Virus record (IMG/VR): IMGVR_UViG_3300025732_000123
Location: 1-36,760 of that record
DNA from: a virus
Direction: 5' to 3' (one strand)
DNA length: 36,760 bases
Shown piece by piece: positions 18,492 to 26,940 of this stretch. The notes beneath the pieces were generated by a model. That model did not search any database. It saw nothing but the letters and a program-made list of their open reading frames with translations, and had not been told where the DNA came from. Position 1 is the first letter of the stretch. The number at the start of each line of letters is the position of its first letter. The translations under genes were made by a program, and so were the position numbers.

Positions 18492-19930
18492 GACCGGATG
18501 TCCTCCCCTAGCACCTGATTTGCGATGTCAATCTTGTCCCTGAGCGCCTTGACTATTTTTTCGTCAACTGTTCGAGGGCACATCAGGTCAACGTAGGTCA
18601 CGTTTCGCTTCTGACCAATTCGATGAGCGCGGTCCTCGGACTGCAGGCGGATTTCAAGGTCAAAACTATTACTGTAGTAGACCACCAGATTGGCGGCGGT
18701 CAGGGTAATCCCGTAGCCCCCTGTCCGGGGGTTTCCGATGAAAAAGCGCAAGGGACTATCAGGGTCTTGGAAGTCCCTGACCACGCGTTGCCGTTCTTCC
18801 CCTTCAGTGTCTCCGTAATAGGTACCGACGGTCTCCATTCCATAGGTCTTTTGAAGTTCGAGTTTGATCGCCTCGATGTCGTGCCGATACGTGGCCCAGA
18901 TGATGACCTTGCCATCGGATTCTTCCAGCACATTCAGCAGTTCTTTGAGGCGGTTGTTGGGAAGCGAGACTACCTCCCCGGAATCTAGCTTTAGGTGCCC
19001 GCATACAATCTGATGTAGGCGCATCAACTGTGTAAGCGCGTTGACTGTGCTGGCCATGTCACGCTCAATGCTCGCGACGGCCAGATGTTTCATTTCCATG
19101 TAGACACGGCCCTGCTCATCGGTCAGGTCTACCTCTCGCTTGATGTAGAGTTTTTCTGGTAGGTCTAGGCACTCGTCTTTCGTGACGCGGAAGCTGAATT
19201 TATCAAGGCGTTCTTTTAGTTCATCGAGTTTCCTGTAAGCGACGACCTTGCGGAACGAATGACTGCCCAAGGCTTTCTCGACGGTGACAGCGTAACGCGA
19301 CTGGAACGCGTAGTAGCTACTGAACCCCAAGCAATCCTCGTTGAGGAAGAAGCACTGTTGGTATAGGTCCATCGGCGAACGAGTCACGGGAGAGCCGGTC
19401 ATGATTCGCCGAAAACGCGCTAATTTGCCTATTTTTGCGGCATTTTTTGACCTTGTCGCAGTATGGTTCTTGATGGTGGTGCTTTCATCAATGACCATGA
19501 GCGCCTTGTACATGTTCAGGAAGAACCTTGCGAAACTTGTTCCCTTGGACGTGGACAGTGCTTCGATATTCATGACCAGAATTCGCAGGTCTTCTGAGGA
19601 CTCCAGAAGGTCGTCCATCGCCTTCTTTTCCGCTTTTCGTGGGGCATGGGACCATAGTGCAATGCGGTGCACCACATGGCTGGGCATGTGCCTAGGGATT
19701 TCTGTGTCCACCCAGTTCCGATAGACGCCCTTCGGGGCGACGATGAGAGCAGCATTGATACGGCCAAGGTCGTACAGCATGGCAATGTTGTTGATCACCA
19801 TATACGACTTGCCTGTTCCCATCTCTGCAAAAAGGGCGGCGTTTTCTTTGTTCCAGAACCTAGCCAAATAGGCTTCTTGGTGTAGGAACGGCTTATTTTT
19901 GAATGGATAGTTGGCTAAAAATTGTTCCAT
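18479..19930 (-). CDS. SNF2-type DEAD-like helicase (483 aa)
   Basis: All superfamily 2 motifs are visible: Q-like FLHQEAYLARFW (16-27), Walker A AEMGTGKS (35-42, K41), motif II VIDESTTIKN (DEST at 148-151 in place of DEAH), and motif III MTGSPVTR. The C-terminal motif V is GNPRTGGYGITLTAANLVVY and motif VI is QSEDRAHRIGQKRNVTYVD. RAHRIGQ is characteristic of the SNF2/SWI2 group, and DEST variants occur in phage SNF2 proteins. It likely remodels DNA or protein-DNA complexes during replication, recombination or against host systems. It leads the only minus-strand operon in the window. Confidence 0.93.
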   Translation of the reverse strand: MEQFLANYPFKNKPFLHQEAYLARFWNKENAALFAEMGTGKSYMVINNIAMLYDLGRINAALIVAPKGVYRNWVDTEIPRHMPSHVVHRIALWSHAPRKAEKKAMDDLLESSEDLRILVMNIEALSTSKGTSFARFFLNMYKALMVIDESTTIKNHTATRSKNAAKIGKLARFRRIMTGSPVTRSPMDLYQQCFFLNEDCLGFSSYYAFQSRYAVTVEKALGSHSFRKVVAYRKLDELKERLDKFSFRVTKDECLDLPEKLYIKREVDLTDEQGRVYMEMKHLAVASIERDMASTVNALTQLMRLHQIVCGHLKLDSGEVVSLPNNRLKELLNVLEESDGKVIIWATYRHDIEAIKLELQKTYGMETVGTYYGDTEGEERQRVVRDFQDPDSPLRFFIGNPRTGGYGITLTAANLVVYYSNSFDLEIRLQSEDRAHRIGQKRNVTYVDLMCPRTVDEKIVKALRDKIDIANQVLGEDIRSWLI

Positions 19931-20012
19931 TGGTCTCTCTTTCTAGAGGGGATTGTATTTCCCACAGGGCCGAGTGTACTATCAGTCCTCGTTACAAAGA
20001 AAGGAGAAAACG
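19931..20012. promoter_or_regulatory. Divergent intergenic region with probable promoters both ways
   Basis: This 82-bp gap separates the minus helicase operon from the plus replication operon, so transcripts must start here or be read in from outside. On the minus strand TACAAT (complement of 19952-19957) is a good -10 element about 22 nt from the helicase ATG, with a poor -35. On the plus strand TTGTAT (19954-19959) and TGTACT (19976-19981) give a weak 16-nt-spaced pair. AAGGAG at 20001-20006 is the ribosome site of the plus gene. Confidence 0.4.
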
Positions 20013-20345
20013 ATGCCGACCGTCTACGTCGTGTCTGAGACCAAGCAGCACAACATCACTGGAGCGCTGAACTGGGGAGAAATCAAGGTGATTCTTCCCC
20101 CTAATGCTCAGGTGGCGTTCTCTGTTGAACCCACCGTTGCAAGAATCAAGCGCATGCTTGCAAACTTCGGAGACGAAGATTATCTTTTGTTCATCGGCGA
20201 CCCGACAGCCATTGGCATCATTAGTGCCGTGGCCGCTCACCGCAACAAAGGGCGCTTTAAGTGCCTGAAATGGGATAAGTTTGAGCGCCGATATATCCCA
20301 ATACAGATAGACTTGTTCCCGAGCAGAGGAAACGAATATGACTGA
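20013..20345 (+). CDS. Conserved small phage protein of the replication region (110 aa)
   Basis: The ATG at 20013 is chosen because AAGGAG lies 6 nt upstream; an in-frame ATG at 19953 lacks a ribosome site. The protein has VVSETKQHNITGALNWGEIK, LPPNAQVAFS, LANFGDEDYLLFIGDPTAIG and KGRFKCLKWDKFERRYIPIQ. The 'DDYLL..GDP.AIG...A.A...N.GR...LKWD...RRY.P' pattern is one I recognise from many uncharacterised phage proteins, but I know of no function. It overlaps the next gene by 8 nt at the head of the replication operon. It is probably an early protein. Confidence 0.8.
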   Translation: MPTVYVVSETKQHNITGALNWGEIKVILPPNAQVAFSVEPTVARIKRMLANFGDEDYLLFIGDPTAIGIISAVAAHRNKGRFKCLKWDKFERRYIPIQIDLFPSRGNEYD

Positions 20346-20883
20346 CCTCTTCGAAAAAGATGCTGCTGCATTCAGTATTGCAGATGATGCCTTATCCGGC
20401 ATTTCTGCCCTTGCCCGACGGGCCAAGGAACTTGAGAAAGAACTGGACGACATGGAGCAGAGCCTCAAGGAGCGGAAGGACCAGTACCGAAAGCTCACTG
20501 AGGAGTCCATCCCTGAAGCCCTTGCTACACTAGGCATGAAGTCGTTCAGGATGGACGACGGGTCTTCTATTGAGATCAAACCGTTTTACGGTGCGTCGAT
20601 CCCAGAAGGAAGGCGGGCGGAGGCTTACGAATGGCTGCGGAAACGCGGCTTCGATGACATCATTAAGAACACCGTCTCGGTGCGCTTTGGGCGCGGCGAA
20701 GACGAGTTGTGCGCTCGTCTTGTTCGGTTGCTGCGTGAGACGGGATACCCGCTTGAGCAGTCGGAGAAGGTAGAGCCCATGACCCTAAAGGCATGGGTTC
20801 GTGAGCAGGTGGAACGCGGAAATGAGTTCCCTCAAGAACTCTTCGGCGCATACATTGGCCAGAAGGCCGTAATCAAGTCATAA
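20338..20883 (+). CDS. Conserved phage replication-region protein with coiled coil (181 aa)
   Basis: Residues about 20-60 (LEKELDDMEQSLKERKDQYR) form a clear coiled coil, reminiscent in layout of Gam-like or siphovirus replication accessory proteins. It continues SIPEALATLGMKSFRMDDGS, PFYGASIPEGRRAEAYEWLR, FGDDIIKNTVSVRFGRGEDE-type sequence, and KVEPMTLKAWVREQVERGNE with PQELFGAYIGQKAVI. The C-terminal block is strongly conserved among phages that carry a neighbouring putative ssDNA-binding protein. Function is unknown. Given its position and coiled coil it may be a replication or recombination accessory factor. Confidence 0.75.
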   Translation: MTDLFEKDAAAFSIADDALSGISALARRAKELEKELDDMEQSLKERKDQYRKLTEESIPEALATLGMKSFRMDDGSSIEIKPFYGASIPEGRRAEAYEWLRKRGFDDIIKNTVSVRFGRGEDELCARLVRLLRETGYPLEQSEKVEPMTLKAWVREQVERGNEFPQELFGAYIGQKAVIKS

Positions 20884-20895
20884 GAGGAAAGAAAC

Positions 20896-21666
20896 ATGAG
20901 CAAAGATCTAGCACAGAAGGCCGAAACCGGCATGGTCGTCGTCAGCACGTTTGAGGAGGATGCTGCTGCGTCGGGTTTTGACGGAATGAATCAAGAAGAC
21001 TTTGCATTGCCGTTTTTACGGCTTCTGACGGCTTCCAGTCCAGAAGTTGGCGAAGTCGATGGAGCAATGCCCGGCATGGTGTACAACACCGTGACTGGTC
21101 AGCTGTACGACGGCAAGAAGGGGCTGATGGTGATTCCGTGCGCCTACGTGCGTCAGTATATTGAATGGGCTCCTCGTGGGTCTGGCAGTGGTGCTCCGGT
21201 TGCGATCTATTCGGCGACTAGCGACATTCTGTCCAGAACACACCGTGAGCCGGGGGACAATCGCGACTATCTTGATAACGGTAACTATATCGAGAACACC
21301 GCGAATCACTATGTGATGGTGCTGGACGAGAATGGCGTGCCTTCTCCCGCTCTTATCTCCATGAAGTCCACGCAGCTCAAGAAGAGCCGCAAGTGGAACA
21401 GCATGCAGATGAGCGTGAAGCTCCAGTCTAGTCAGGGCGGTCTTTATACCCCGCCGATGTTCAGTCAGATTTATCGACTGACCACGACCCAAGAATCAAA
21501 CGATAAGGGTAAGTGGTACGGCTGGGAGATCGAGCGTGTTGGGTCTGTGGAGGACATGGGTGTCTACCGTCTAGCGAAGGAGTTCGCCAATTCGGTGAAG
21601 TCGGGGGACGTTAAGGTCAAGCATCAAGACGAAGCTGCGACCACGGCGGAAGAAATCCCATTTTGA
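20896..21666 (+). CDS. Putative phage single-stranded DNA-binding protein
   Basis: ATG 20896 follows AGAGGAAAG. The 256-residue protein has QEDFALPFLRLLTASSPEVG, then MPGMVYNTVTGQLYDGKKGL and VIPCAYVRQYIEWAPRGSGS, a layout seen in phage proteins annotated as ssDNA-binding. It ends in an acidic tail finishing TTAEEIPF, like the DDDIPF-type tip that bacterial and phage SSBs use to bind replication partners. A strong terminator follows at once, separating it from the primase gene. The assignment rests on tail and context, with no recognisable classic OB-fold motif. Confidence 0.65.
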   Translation: MSKDLAQKAETGMVVVSTFEEDAAASGFDGMNQEDFALPFLRLLTASSPEVGEVDGAMPGMVYNTVTGQLYDGKKGLMVIPCAYVRQYIEWAPRGSGSGAPVAIYSATSDILSRTHREPGDNRDYLDNGNYIENTANHYVMVLDENGVPSPALISMKSTQLKKSRKWNSMQMSVKLQSSQGGLYTPPMFSQIYRLTTTQESNDKGKWYGWEIERVGSVEDMGVYRLAKEFANSVKSGDVKVKHQDEAATTAEEIPF

Positions 21667-21671
21667 CCCAT

Positions 21672-21697
21672 GCGGGGGCCTCGGCCCCCGCTTTTTT
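21672..21697 (+). terminator. Strong rho-independent terminator
   Basis: A perfect 8-bp stem GCGGGGGC / GCCCCCGC (21672-21679 and 21684-21691) with loop CTCG is followed by six T (21692-21697). It lies 5 nt after the SSB stop and 12 nt before the primase ATG. Only the plus strand has the T-run. It probably reduces transcription into the primase-helicase-polymerase genes. Confidence 0.92.
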
Positions 21698-21708
21698 GAG
21701 AAAGCAGA

Positions 21709-23238
21709 ATGACCAACGAACTCTCGCAATTCATGGCGATATTCGAGGGACTCGACATCGCCTATGGCACCTATCGAATTGAGGGGTCGAAATCCAATGG
21801 AAAACAAGCAGGAAAAGCGGTCGTCGTCAGACAACCTCCGACTAAGGACCTTTGGGAACGACATCTACGAGGAGGTGAGCCTTCTCTGGGAATTATTCCG
21901 ATTCGTGGCGATAATTCTTGTGGGTGGGGCTGTATTGATATTGACCAGTATCCTTTGGACCTTGGACTGGTTGTTCACAAGGTTCGCTCCCTTGGCCTCC
22001 CTCTAGTTGTTTGCCGCTCCAAATCCGGAGGCGCGCACGTATTTTGTTTTGTTTCCTCTCCTATCCCTGCTGGAGATATGCAGGAGTACCTGCGTGCCTG
22101 CGCGGCACTGATAGGTGAATCAGGTCGGGAAATTTTCCCAAAGCAGGCGGAAATTCTCATAGAGCGTGGGGACACGGGGAACTTCCTGAATCTGCCGTAC
22201 CACAACGCGGACGAGACGCTTCGATATGCGATCAAGGACAACGGCGAGGCGGCGACACTAGAAGAGTTCTTCGAACTCTACCGGCAGCATGTCCAGACGC
22301 CTCCGCTGACTATTCCGCAGGCTCCTAAGGCCGCAGAGAAGGTCATCGCCGACGGGCCGCCTTGCTTGCAGGCCTTGTGTTCACAGGGGTTTCCGGAGGG
22401 CACGCGTAACAACGGCCTGTTCAGCCTTGGCGTCTATCTGAAGAAGGCGTTCCCCGAAGCATGGGAGAACAAGCTCATGGAACACAACATGAACTACTTC
22501 TCGCCCCCGCTGGGAATCTCCGAACTGCAGATTGTCGTCAAGCAGCTCAACAAGAAGACATATAACTACAAGTGCAAGGACCAGCCGCTGGTTAGCTTCT
22601 GCAACAGTGGGCTGTGCCGCACGCGTAAATATGGAATAGGGTCCGAGGGTCCTGATAGCCCTCGCCTGACATCTCTCAGCAAGTACGCATCAGAGCCGCC
22701 GCTGTGGTTCTTGGACGTGAACGGGAAACGCATCGAACTGGAGACAGAGAGCCTGTTCAATCAGGCATCTTTCCAGAAGGCTTGCATGGAGAAGATTAAC
22801 GTAGTCCCTCCGACGCTGCGTAAGAACGACTGGGAAAGTGTCCTGAATGGACTTCTCCGCGAGATGGTGGAGCTGGAACATATTCAGGACGCCTCAGAGG
22901 ACACGACCACGACGGGGCGCTTCAACGACCTTCTCGAAGAATTTTGCACGCACCTGCATCAAGCCATGGACCGTGATGAAATCCTCATGGGCAGGCCATG
23001 GACGGACGAAGAGCAGGCAGCGGTGTACTTCCGAATGAAGGACCTAGAGGCGCACTTGAAGCGCAACAACATGCTTCTTTCATCTCCTAAAGTAGCGCAG
23101 CGACTACGCGACCTCGGAGGGCAGTCTCAAGTGCTGTGGCTCAAGGCCCGCGCAACACGGGTCTGGAAGATCGACGCATTCACTAAACAGGACTCCCCGT
23201 TCCCAACGCCGGAACAAAGCTCGGGTGCTCCGTTCTAG
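21709..23238 (+). CDS. Archaeo-eukaryotic-type (TOTE-like AEP) DNA primase
   Basis: The 509-residue protein has the AEP signature: WGCIDIDQYP with the metal-binding DxD (D77, D79), RSKSGGAHVFCF (SGGxH, 106-110), then EILIERGDTGNFLNLPYHNA (residues 148-167). The third acidic residue probably lies in this last block. A C-terminal half starts PPCLQALCSQGFPEGTRNNG and carries three spaced Cys (C289, C298, C303) plus C219/C224, which may bind zinc or an Fe-S cluster. This matches TOTE-type primases of phages. It would make primers for the polymerase encoded two genes on. It sits behind a terminator, with no strong ribosome site. Confidence 0.88.
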   Translation: MTNELSQFMAIFEGLDIAYGTYRIEGSKSNGKQAGKAVVVRQPPTKDLWERHLRGGEPSLGIIPIRGDNSCGWGCIDIDQYPLDLGLVVHKVRSLGLPLVVCRSKSGGAHVFCFVSSPIPAGDMQEYLRACAALIGESGREIFPKQAEILIERGDTGNFLNLPYHNADETLRYAIKDNGEAATLEEFFELYRQHVQTPPLTIPQAPKAAEKVIADGPPCLQALCSQGFPEGTRNNGLFSLGVYLKKAFPEAWENKLMEHNMNYFSPPLGISELQIVVKQLNKKTYNYKCKDQPLVSFCNSGLCRTRKYGIGSEGPDSPRLTSLSKYASEPPLWFLDVNGKRIELETESLFNQASFQKACMEKINVVPPTLRKNDWESVLNGLLREMVELEHIQDASEDTTTTGRFNDLLEEFCTHLHQAMDRDEILMGRPWTDEEQAAVYFRMKDLEAHLKRNNMLLSSPKVAQRLRDLGGQSQVLWLKARATRVWKIDAFTKQDSPFPTPEQSSGAPF

Positions 23239-23241
23239 GCC

Positions 23242-24741
23242 ATGCGGGTCCAGAAAATATTTGGGCCTCCGGGTTCAGGCAAGACTACCTATCTTCTAGG
23301 CCTTGTTGAGAAGGAACTAGAAGAGGGGACCAGTTCCTCTGCGATAGGGTACTTCTCCTTCACCAGAAAGGCCTCAATAGAGGCTCGGGAACGCGCTATA
23401 CAGCGATTCCCGACCCTCGTTCCTGACATCGATTTCCCGTGGTTCAGGACGCTACATAGTCTGGCGTACTACTGCCTAGGCGTGAGTACAAAGGACATGA
23501 TGCGGCCCGAGAACTTCCGGGAGTTCTCCGCGCAGGTTGGGATCGAAATAGTCACCGAGACAGACGACGAAGTGTTTTCTGTTCGGGCAGACAATCCGAT
23601 TCTAAATCAAATAAACCTTGCCAGAATCAAGGGCGAGGACCTGCGCGTCCACTACAACAGAAGCAACATAGATATCGAATGGCATCACTTCGAGTACATC
23701 TCGCGTGCCTATCGTCACTATAAGGCGTCCAAGGAGCTGCTGGATTTTAACGACCTGCTAGAACGTATTCTGGAGCAGCCGGAGAGACTGCCGTCGCTAG
23801 ACGTGCTCATCATCGACGAGGCGCAGGACCTGTCGAAACTCCAGTGGCAGATTGTTGAACATCTCGTGAAGAAGGCGAAGCGTTCATACCTTGCGGGAGA
23901 TGACGATCAAGCCGTCTACAACTGGGCAGGGGCCGATGTCCATGCCTTTCTAGGCTTTGAAGGCGAACCTCTGGTCTTACAGCAGTCCTATAGAGTCCCG
24001 CTCGAAATCCATGCGCTGGCAAACCGCGTGGTCAAACGAATTCGCGTGCGTCAGGAAAAAATATGGCACCCTCGCGAGGAACGCGGGACGATAGCGTTCT
24101 ACAACGACTTCCAGAAAGTAGACCTGAGTTCAGGGCAGTGGCTCGTGCTCGCGGCGACCAATCACCTGCTCAACGAAATGCACACATGGCTCAAGGGCCA
24201 AGGGATTCTGTTCGAGCGCCACGGACAACGGAGCATATCCGAGGCCGTCCTTACCGCCGTAATGGGGTGGGAGACACTGCGACGCGGAGGAAGCGTGTCG
24301 TCAAAGACCGTCAAGGCAATCTACAAGTACCTTGGAACACCGTTCGTGGCCCGAGGACAGCGGTCCTTGGCGCTTCTGCCAGAAGAAGGCCTGTTCTCGT
24401 TGAACAGACTTCGCGAGAACTACGGGCTGCAGACAGACGCCATCTGGCACGAGACGTTAACCAAGATCGACGCTGCAAAGCGCGATTACATCATCGCTAT
24501 TCTCCGCAGAAAGACTAAGTTAACTGGAGAGATAAACGTTAAACTGTCCACGATACACGGCGCGAAGGGAGGCGAGGCCGACAACGTGCTGATGCTGACA
24601 GAACTTTCGACCAAGTTCGCTGACGAGTATCAGCGGAATCCGGATGACATCAACAGGCTCCTGTATGTGGGGATTACTCGCGCGAAGCAGTCTCTGCACT
24701 TGGTGCATCCACGCAATGCAAAAAAGGCCTTTTTCCTATGA
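23242..24741 (+). CDS. UvrD/PcrA-like superfamily 1 helicase
   Basis: Complete SF1A motif set in 499 residues: Walker A GPPGSGKTT (8-16), Ia-like FSFTRKASIEA, motif II VLIIDEAQDLSKLQ, motif III LAGDDDQAVYNWAGAD, motif IV LQQSYRVP, motif V STIHGAKGGEADNVLML and motif VI RLLYVGITRAKQSLHLVHP. It is shorter than UvrD (about 720 residues), lacking much of the 1B/2B insertions, as in many phage versions. It lies 3 bp after the primase and overlaps the polymerase ATG by 4 nt. It is the likely replicative or strand-displacing helicase, since no DnaB or T7-gp4-type helicase is visible. Confidence 0.95.
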   Translation: MRVQKIFGPPGSGKTTYLLGLVEKELEEGTSSSAIGYFSFTRKASIEARERAIQRFPTLVPDIDFPWFRTLHSLAYYCLGVSTKDMMRPENFREFSAQVGIEIVTETDDEVFSVRADNPILNQINLARIKGEDLRVHYNRSNIDIEWHHFEYISRAYRHYKASKELLDFNDLLERILEQPERLPSLDVLIIDEAQDLSKLQWQIVEHLVKKAKRSYLAGDDDQAVYNWAGADVHAFLGFEGEPLVLQQSYRVPLEIHALANRVVKRIRVRQEKIWHPREERGTIAFYNDFQKVDLSSGQWLVLAATNHLLNEMHTWLKGQGILFERHGQRSISEAVLTAVMGWETLRRGGSVSSKTVKAIYKYLGTPFVARGQRSLALLPEEGLFSLNRLRENYGLQTDAIWHETLTKIDAAKRDYIIAILRRKTKLTGEINVKLSTIHGAKGGEADNVLMLTELSTKFADEYQRNPDDINRLLYVGITRAKQSLHLVHPRNAKKAFFL

Positions 24742-26600
24742 GAACACTTCCTCTTTTCGCCCCTAAATCGGAGTGGGTTCCTCCTGCTTCTTTCCCGGAC
24801 CTGAGCGAGGCCACAGAAATCGCTATCGACCTCGAGACCTGCGACCCGCACATGGATACTCATGGACCGGGGTGGCCCAGAAAAGACGGATACATCGTAG
24901 GCTACGCAGTGGCTGTGGAGGGATGGAAGGGATACTTCCCTGTTGCCCACGCAGGCGGTGGAAACCTTGATCGCAAAGTTGTCGAGCGATGGATGACCAA
25001 GGTGCTTGAACTGCCATGCCCAAAGATTATGCACAATGCTGCCTACGACCTTGGGTGGCTGCTGGCGTCAGGGTTCAAAGTGAATGGCCGCATTCTGGAC
25101 ACGATGATTGCCGCCGGCGTCGTCGATGAGAATAGGTATTCCTACGCCCTCAACAGTCTTGGCTTCGATTTCTTGAAGGAGACCAAATCCGAGGTCGGCC
25201 TGAAGGAGGCGGCTGCCGATTTTGGCGTCCACCCGAAGAAAGAACTTTGGAAACTTCCGGCTATGTTCGTGGGGGATTACGCAGAACAGGACGCAGCGCT
25301 CACGCTGAAGCTCTGGCAATACCTGAAGACCGCGCTGCGTAAAGAGGACGTAGAAGCGATCTTCGAACTGGAGTGCGACCTTCTGCCCGTACTGGTGAAC
25401 GTTACCTTGAAAGGGGTCCGGTTCAACGTGGCCAAGGCAGGGGAGTTGATTCAGGAGATGGCGGGCGAAGAACGAAGGACCATTGACACCATCTCGGAGA
25501 TTGCAGGACAGAAGGTGGACATCTGGGCTGCGGCCAGCATTGCCCCTGCTTTTGACAAACTAAAAATAAAATACCCCCGGACGACGACCGGACTGCCAAG
25601 TTTCACACGGTCTTTTCTGGAATCCTGCGATGCCCCGATTGCACGTATGATCGTGTCTGCCCGGGAACTGAACAAAACCTACGGAACGTTCCTCAAGCCT
25701 TACATCGACTTCGCAGGGGACGGTCGCATCCATCCGCACATCAACCAGCTGCGTGGGGACGACGGCGGGACGGTCACAGGCCGCCTATCAATGTCGAATC
25801 CTAACCTTCAGCAGGTCCCTGCGCGGCACGAGGTCATCGGACCTACCGTCCGGTCGCTCTTCCTGCCAGAAGAGGGGCAACAGTGGGCCGCGATGGACTT
25901 TTCTTCGCAGGAGCCTCGCCTGCTTGTGCACTACGCAACCCTCCTCGGCCTACCGGGCGCGGAGACCATGGCACAGGCTTACCGCGAGAACCCTGACACT
26001 GACTTTCACCAGATGGTCGCGGATTTGGCCCAAATTAAGCGGAAACAGGCCAAAACTATTGGACTCGGTCTAATGTACGGGATGGGTAAGGCCAAACTGG
26101 CAGGGCAGCTCGATATGCCTGTGGAGGAGGCGTCGGAATTGATGGCCACTTTCCACCAGAAGGTGCCGTTCCTCCGGGGCACTGTTGATTCGGTCATGAA
26201 GAGGATCGAACATCCAGCCTCTGGCGGGGCCATCCGGACGCTACTGGGCCGCAAGTGCCGGTTCCCACTGTGGGAGCCCATTGAGTACGGCATCAACAAG
26301 GCGCTCCCCCGAGAGGAAGCAGCGGCCAAGTACGGTCCCCGCATCCGCAGGGCGATGACCTACAAGGGCCTGAACAGGCTCATCCAAGGGTCAGCGGCAG
26401 ACCAGACCAAGTCGGCTATGGTGAAGCTCTTCAAGGCCGGATTCCCTCCCCTGTTGCAGGTGCACGACGAGATTGCCATCAGCGTGAATAGCCGCGAAGA
26501 GGCCGAGGCTGCGGCCGAAATCATGCTGAATGCGGTCAAGTTGGAGGTTCCCAGCAAGGTTGATATTGAAATCGGTCCCTCATGGGGCGAAGCCTGTTGA
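24738..26600 (+). CDS. polA: Family A DNA polymerase with 3'-5' exonuclease domain
   Basis: Starts in an ATGA overlap with the helicase. The exonuclease domain has AIDLET (D31, E33), MHNAAYDLGWL (D104) and YAEQDAALT (Y181, D185). The polymerase domain has TGRLSMSNPNLQQVPAR, motif A AAMDFSSQEPRLL (D387), motif B KRKQAKTIGLGLMYGMG (R435, K439, Y447) and motif C LLQVHDEIAIS (H576-E578). There is no N-terminal 5' nuclease; 620 residues fits phage PolA. The residue matching E. coli Phe762 is Leu (L443), a variant linked in virome studies to slower, more faithful synthesis. All catalytic residues appear intact. Confidence 0.97.
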   Translation: MRTLPLFAPKSEWVPPASFPDLSEATEIAIDLETCDPHMDTHGPGWPRKDGYIVGYAVAVEGWKGYFPVAHAGGGNLDRKVVERWMTKVLELPCPKIMHNAAYDLGWLLASGFKVNGRILDTMIAAGVVDENRYSYALNSLGFDFLKETKSEVGLKEAAADFGVHPKKELWKLPAMFVGDYAEQDAALTLKLWQYLKTALRKEDVEAIFELECDLLPVLVNVTLKGVRFNVAKAGELIQEMAGEERRTIDTISEIAGQKVDIWAAASIAPAFDKLKIKYPRTTTGLPSFTRSFLESCDAPIARMIVSARELNKTYGTFLKPYIDFAGDGRIHPHINQLRGDDGGTVTGRLSMSNPNLQQVPARHEVIGPTVRSLFLPEEGQQWAAMDFSSQEPRLLVHYATLLGLPGAETMAQAYRENPDTDFHQMVADLAQIKRKQAKTIGLGLMYGMGKAKLAGQLDMPVEEASELMATFHQKVPFLRGTVDSVMKRIEHPASGGAIRTLLGRKCRFPLWEPIEYGINKALPREEAAAKYGPRIRRAMTYKGLNRLIQGSAADQTKSAMVKLFKAGFPPLLQVHDEIAISVNSREEAEAAAEIMLNAVKLEVPSKVDIEIGPSWGEAC

Positions 26601-26601
26601 C

Positions 26602-26629
26602 GGTATCGCAGTTTTTACGATACCTTTCT
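26602..26629 (+). terminator. Possible weak terminator or stem-loop after polA
   Basis: GGTATCG (26602-26608) pairs perfectly with CGATACC (26618-26624), leaving the loop CAGTTTTTA. TTTCTC follows, so the T-run is poor. It starts 1 nt after the polymerase stop and may act as a weak terminator or an mRNA-end stabiliser. Confidence 0.4.
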
Positions 26630-26649
26630 CGGCCTAGGGAGGAAAGACG

Positions 26650-26940
26650 ATGACAAAGAAAGTTCAGACTTTTGGCAAAAGATATGGCAAACGACGCCAT
26701 GCCCGGCAACCGGGCGACCCGGTGAAGTACGTGTCACCGGCAAGGCGTCGAGAGCCATGGACCACGGTCACCGTTCGATCAAGCCACTACGCCATGATGC
26801 GTGAACTTGGCGAACTCTGGCAGTGCTCCGTTGGGATGGTCTGCATGCGACTGGTCGAAAAAGAATTTAAGAAAGTTCTTTGGGAGCAGGAACACGCGGA
26901 CAAGATGAAGAAGGTGGGTGCACATGCCGCGCGTCCATAA
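26650..26940 (+). CDS. Small basic protein, possible ribbon-helix-helix DNA-binding protein
   Basis: ATG 26650 follows AGGGAGGAAAG. The first 40 residues are Lys/Arg-rich (KRYGKRRHARQPGDPVKYVS). Residues about 45-85 read WTTVTVRSSHYAMMRELGEL, then WQCSVGMVCMRLVEKEFKKV. A short beta strand, a helix, a turn and a second helix are as expected for an Arc/MetJ-type ribbon-helix-helix fold. A transcriptional regulator is a reasonable guess, but no operator was identified. It follows polA after the stem-loop and overlaps the next gene. Confidence 0.65.
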   Translation: MTKKVQTFGKRYGKRRHARQPGDPVKYVSPARRREPWTTVTVRSSHYAMMRELGELWQCSVGMVCMRLVEKEFKKVLWEQEHADKMKKVGAHAARP

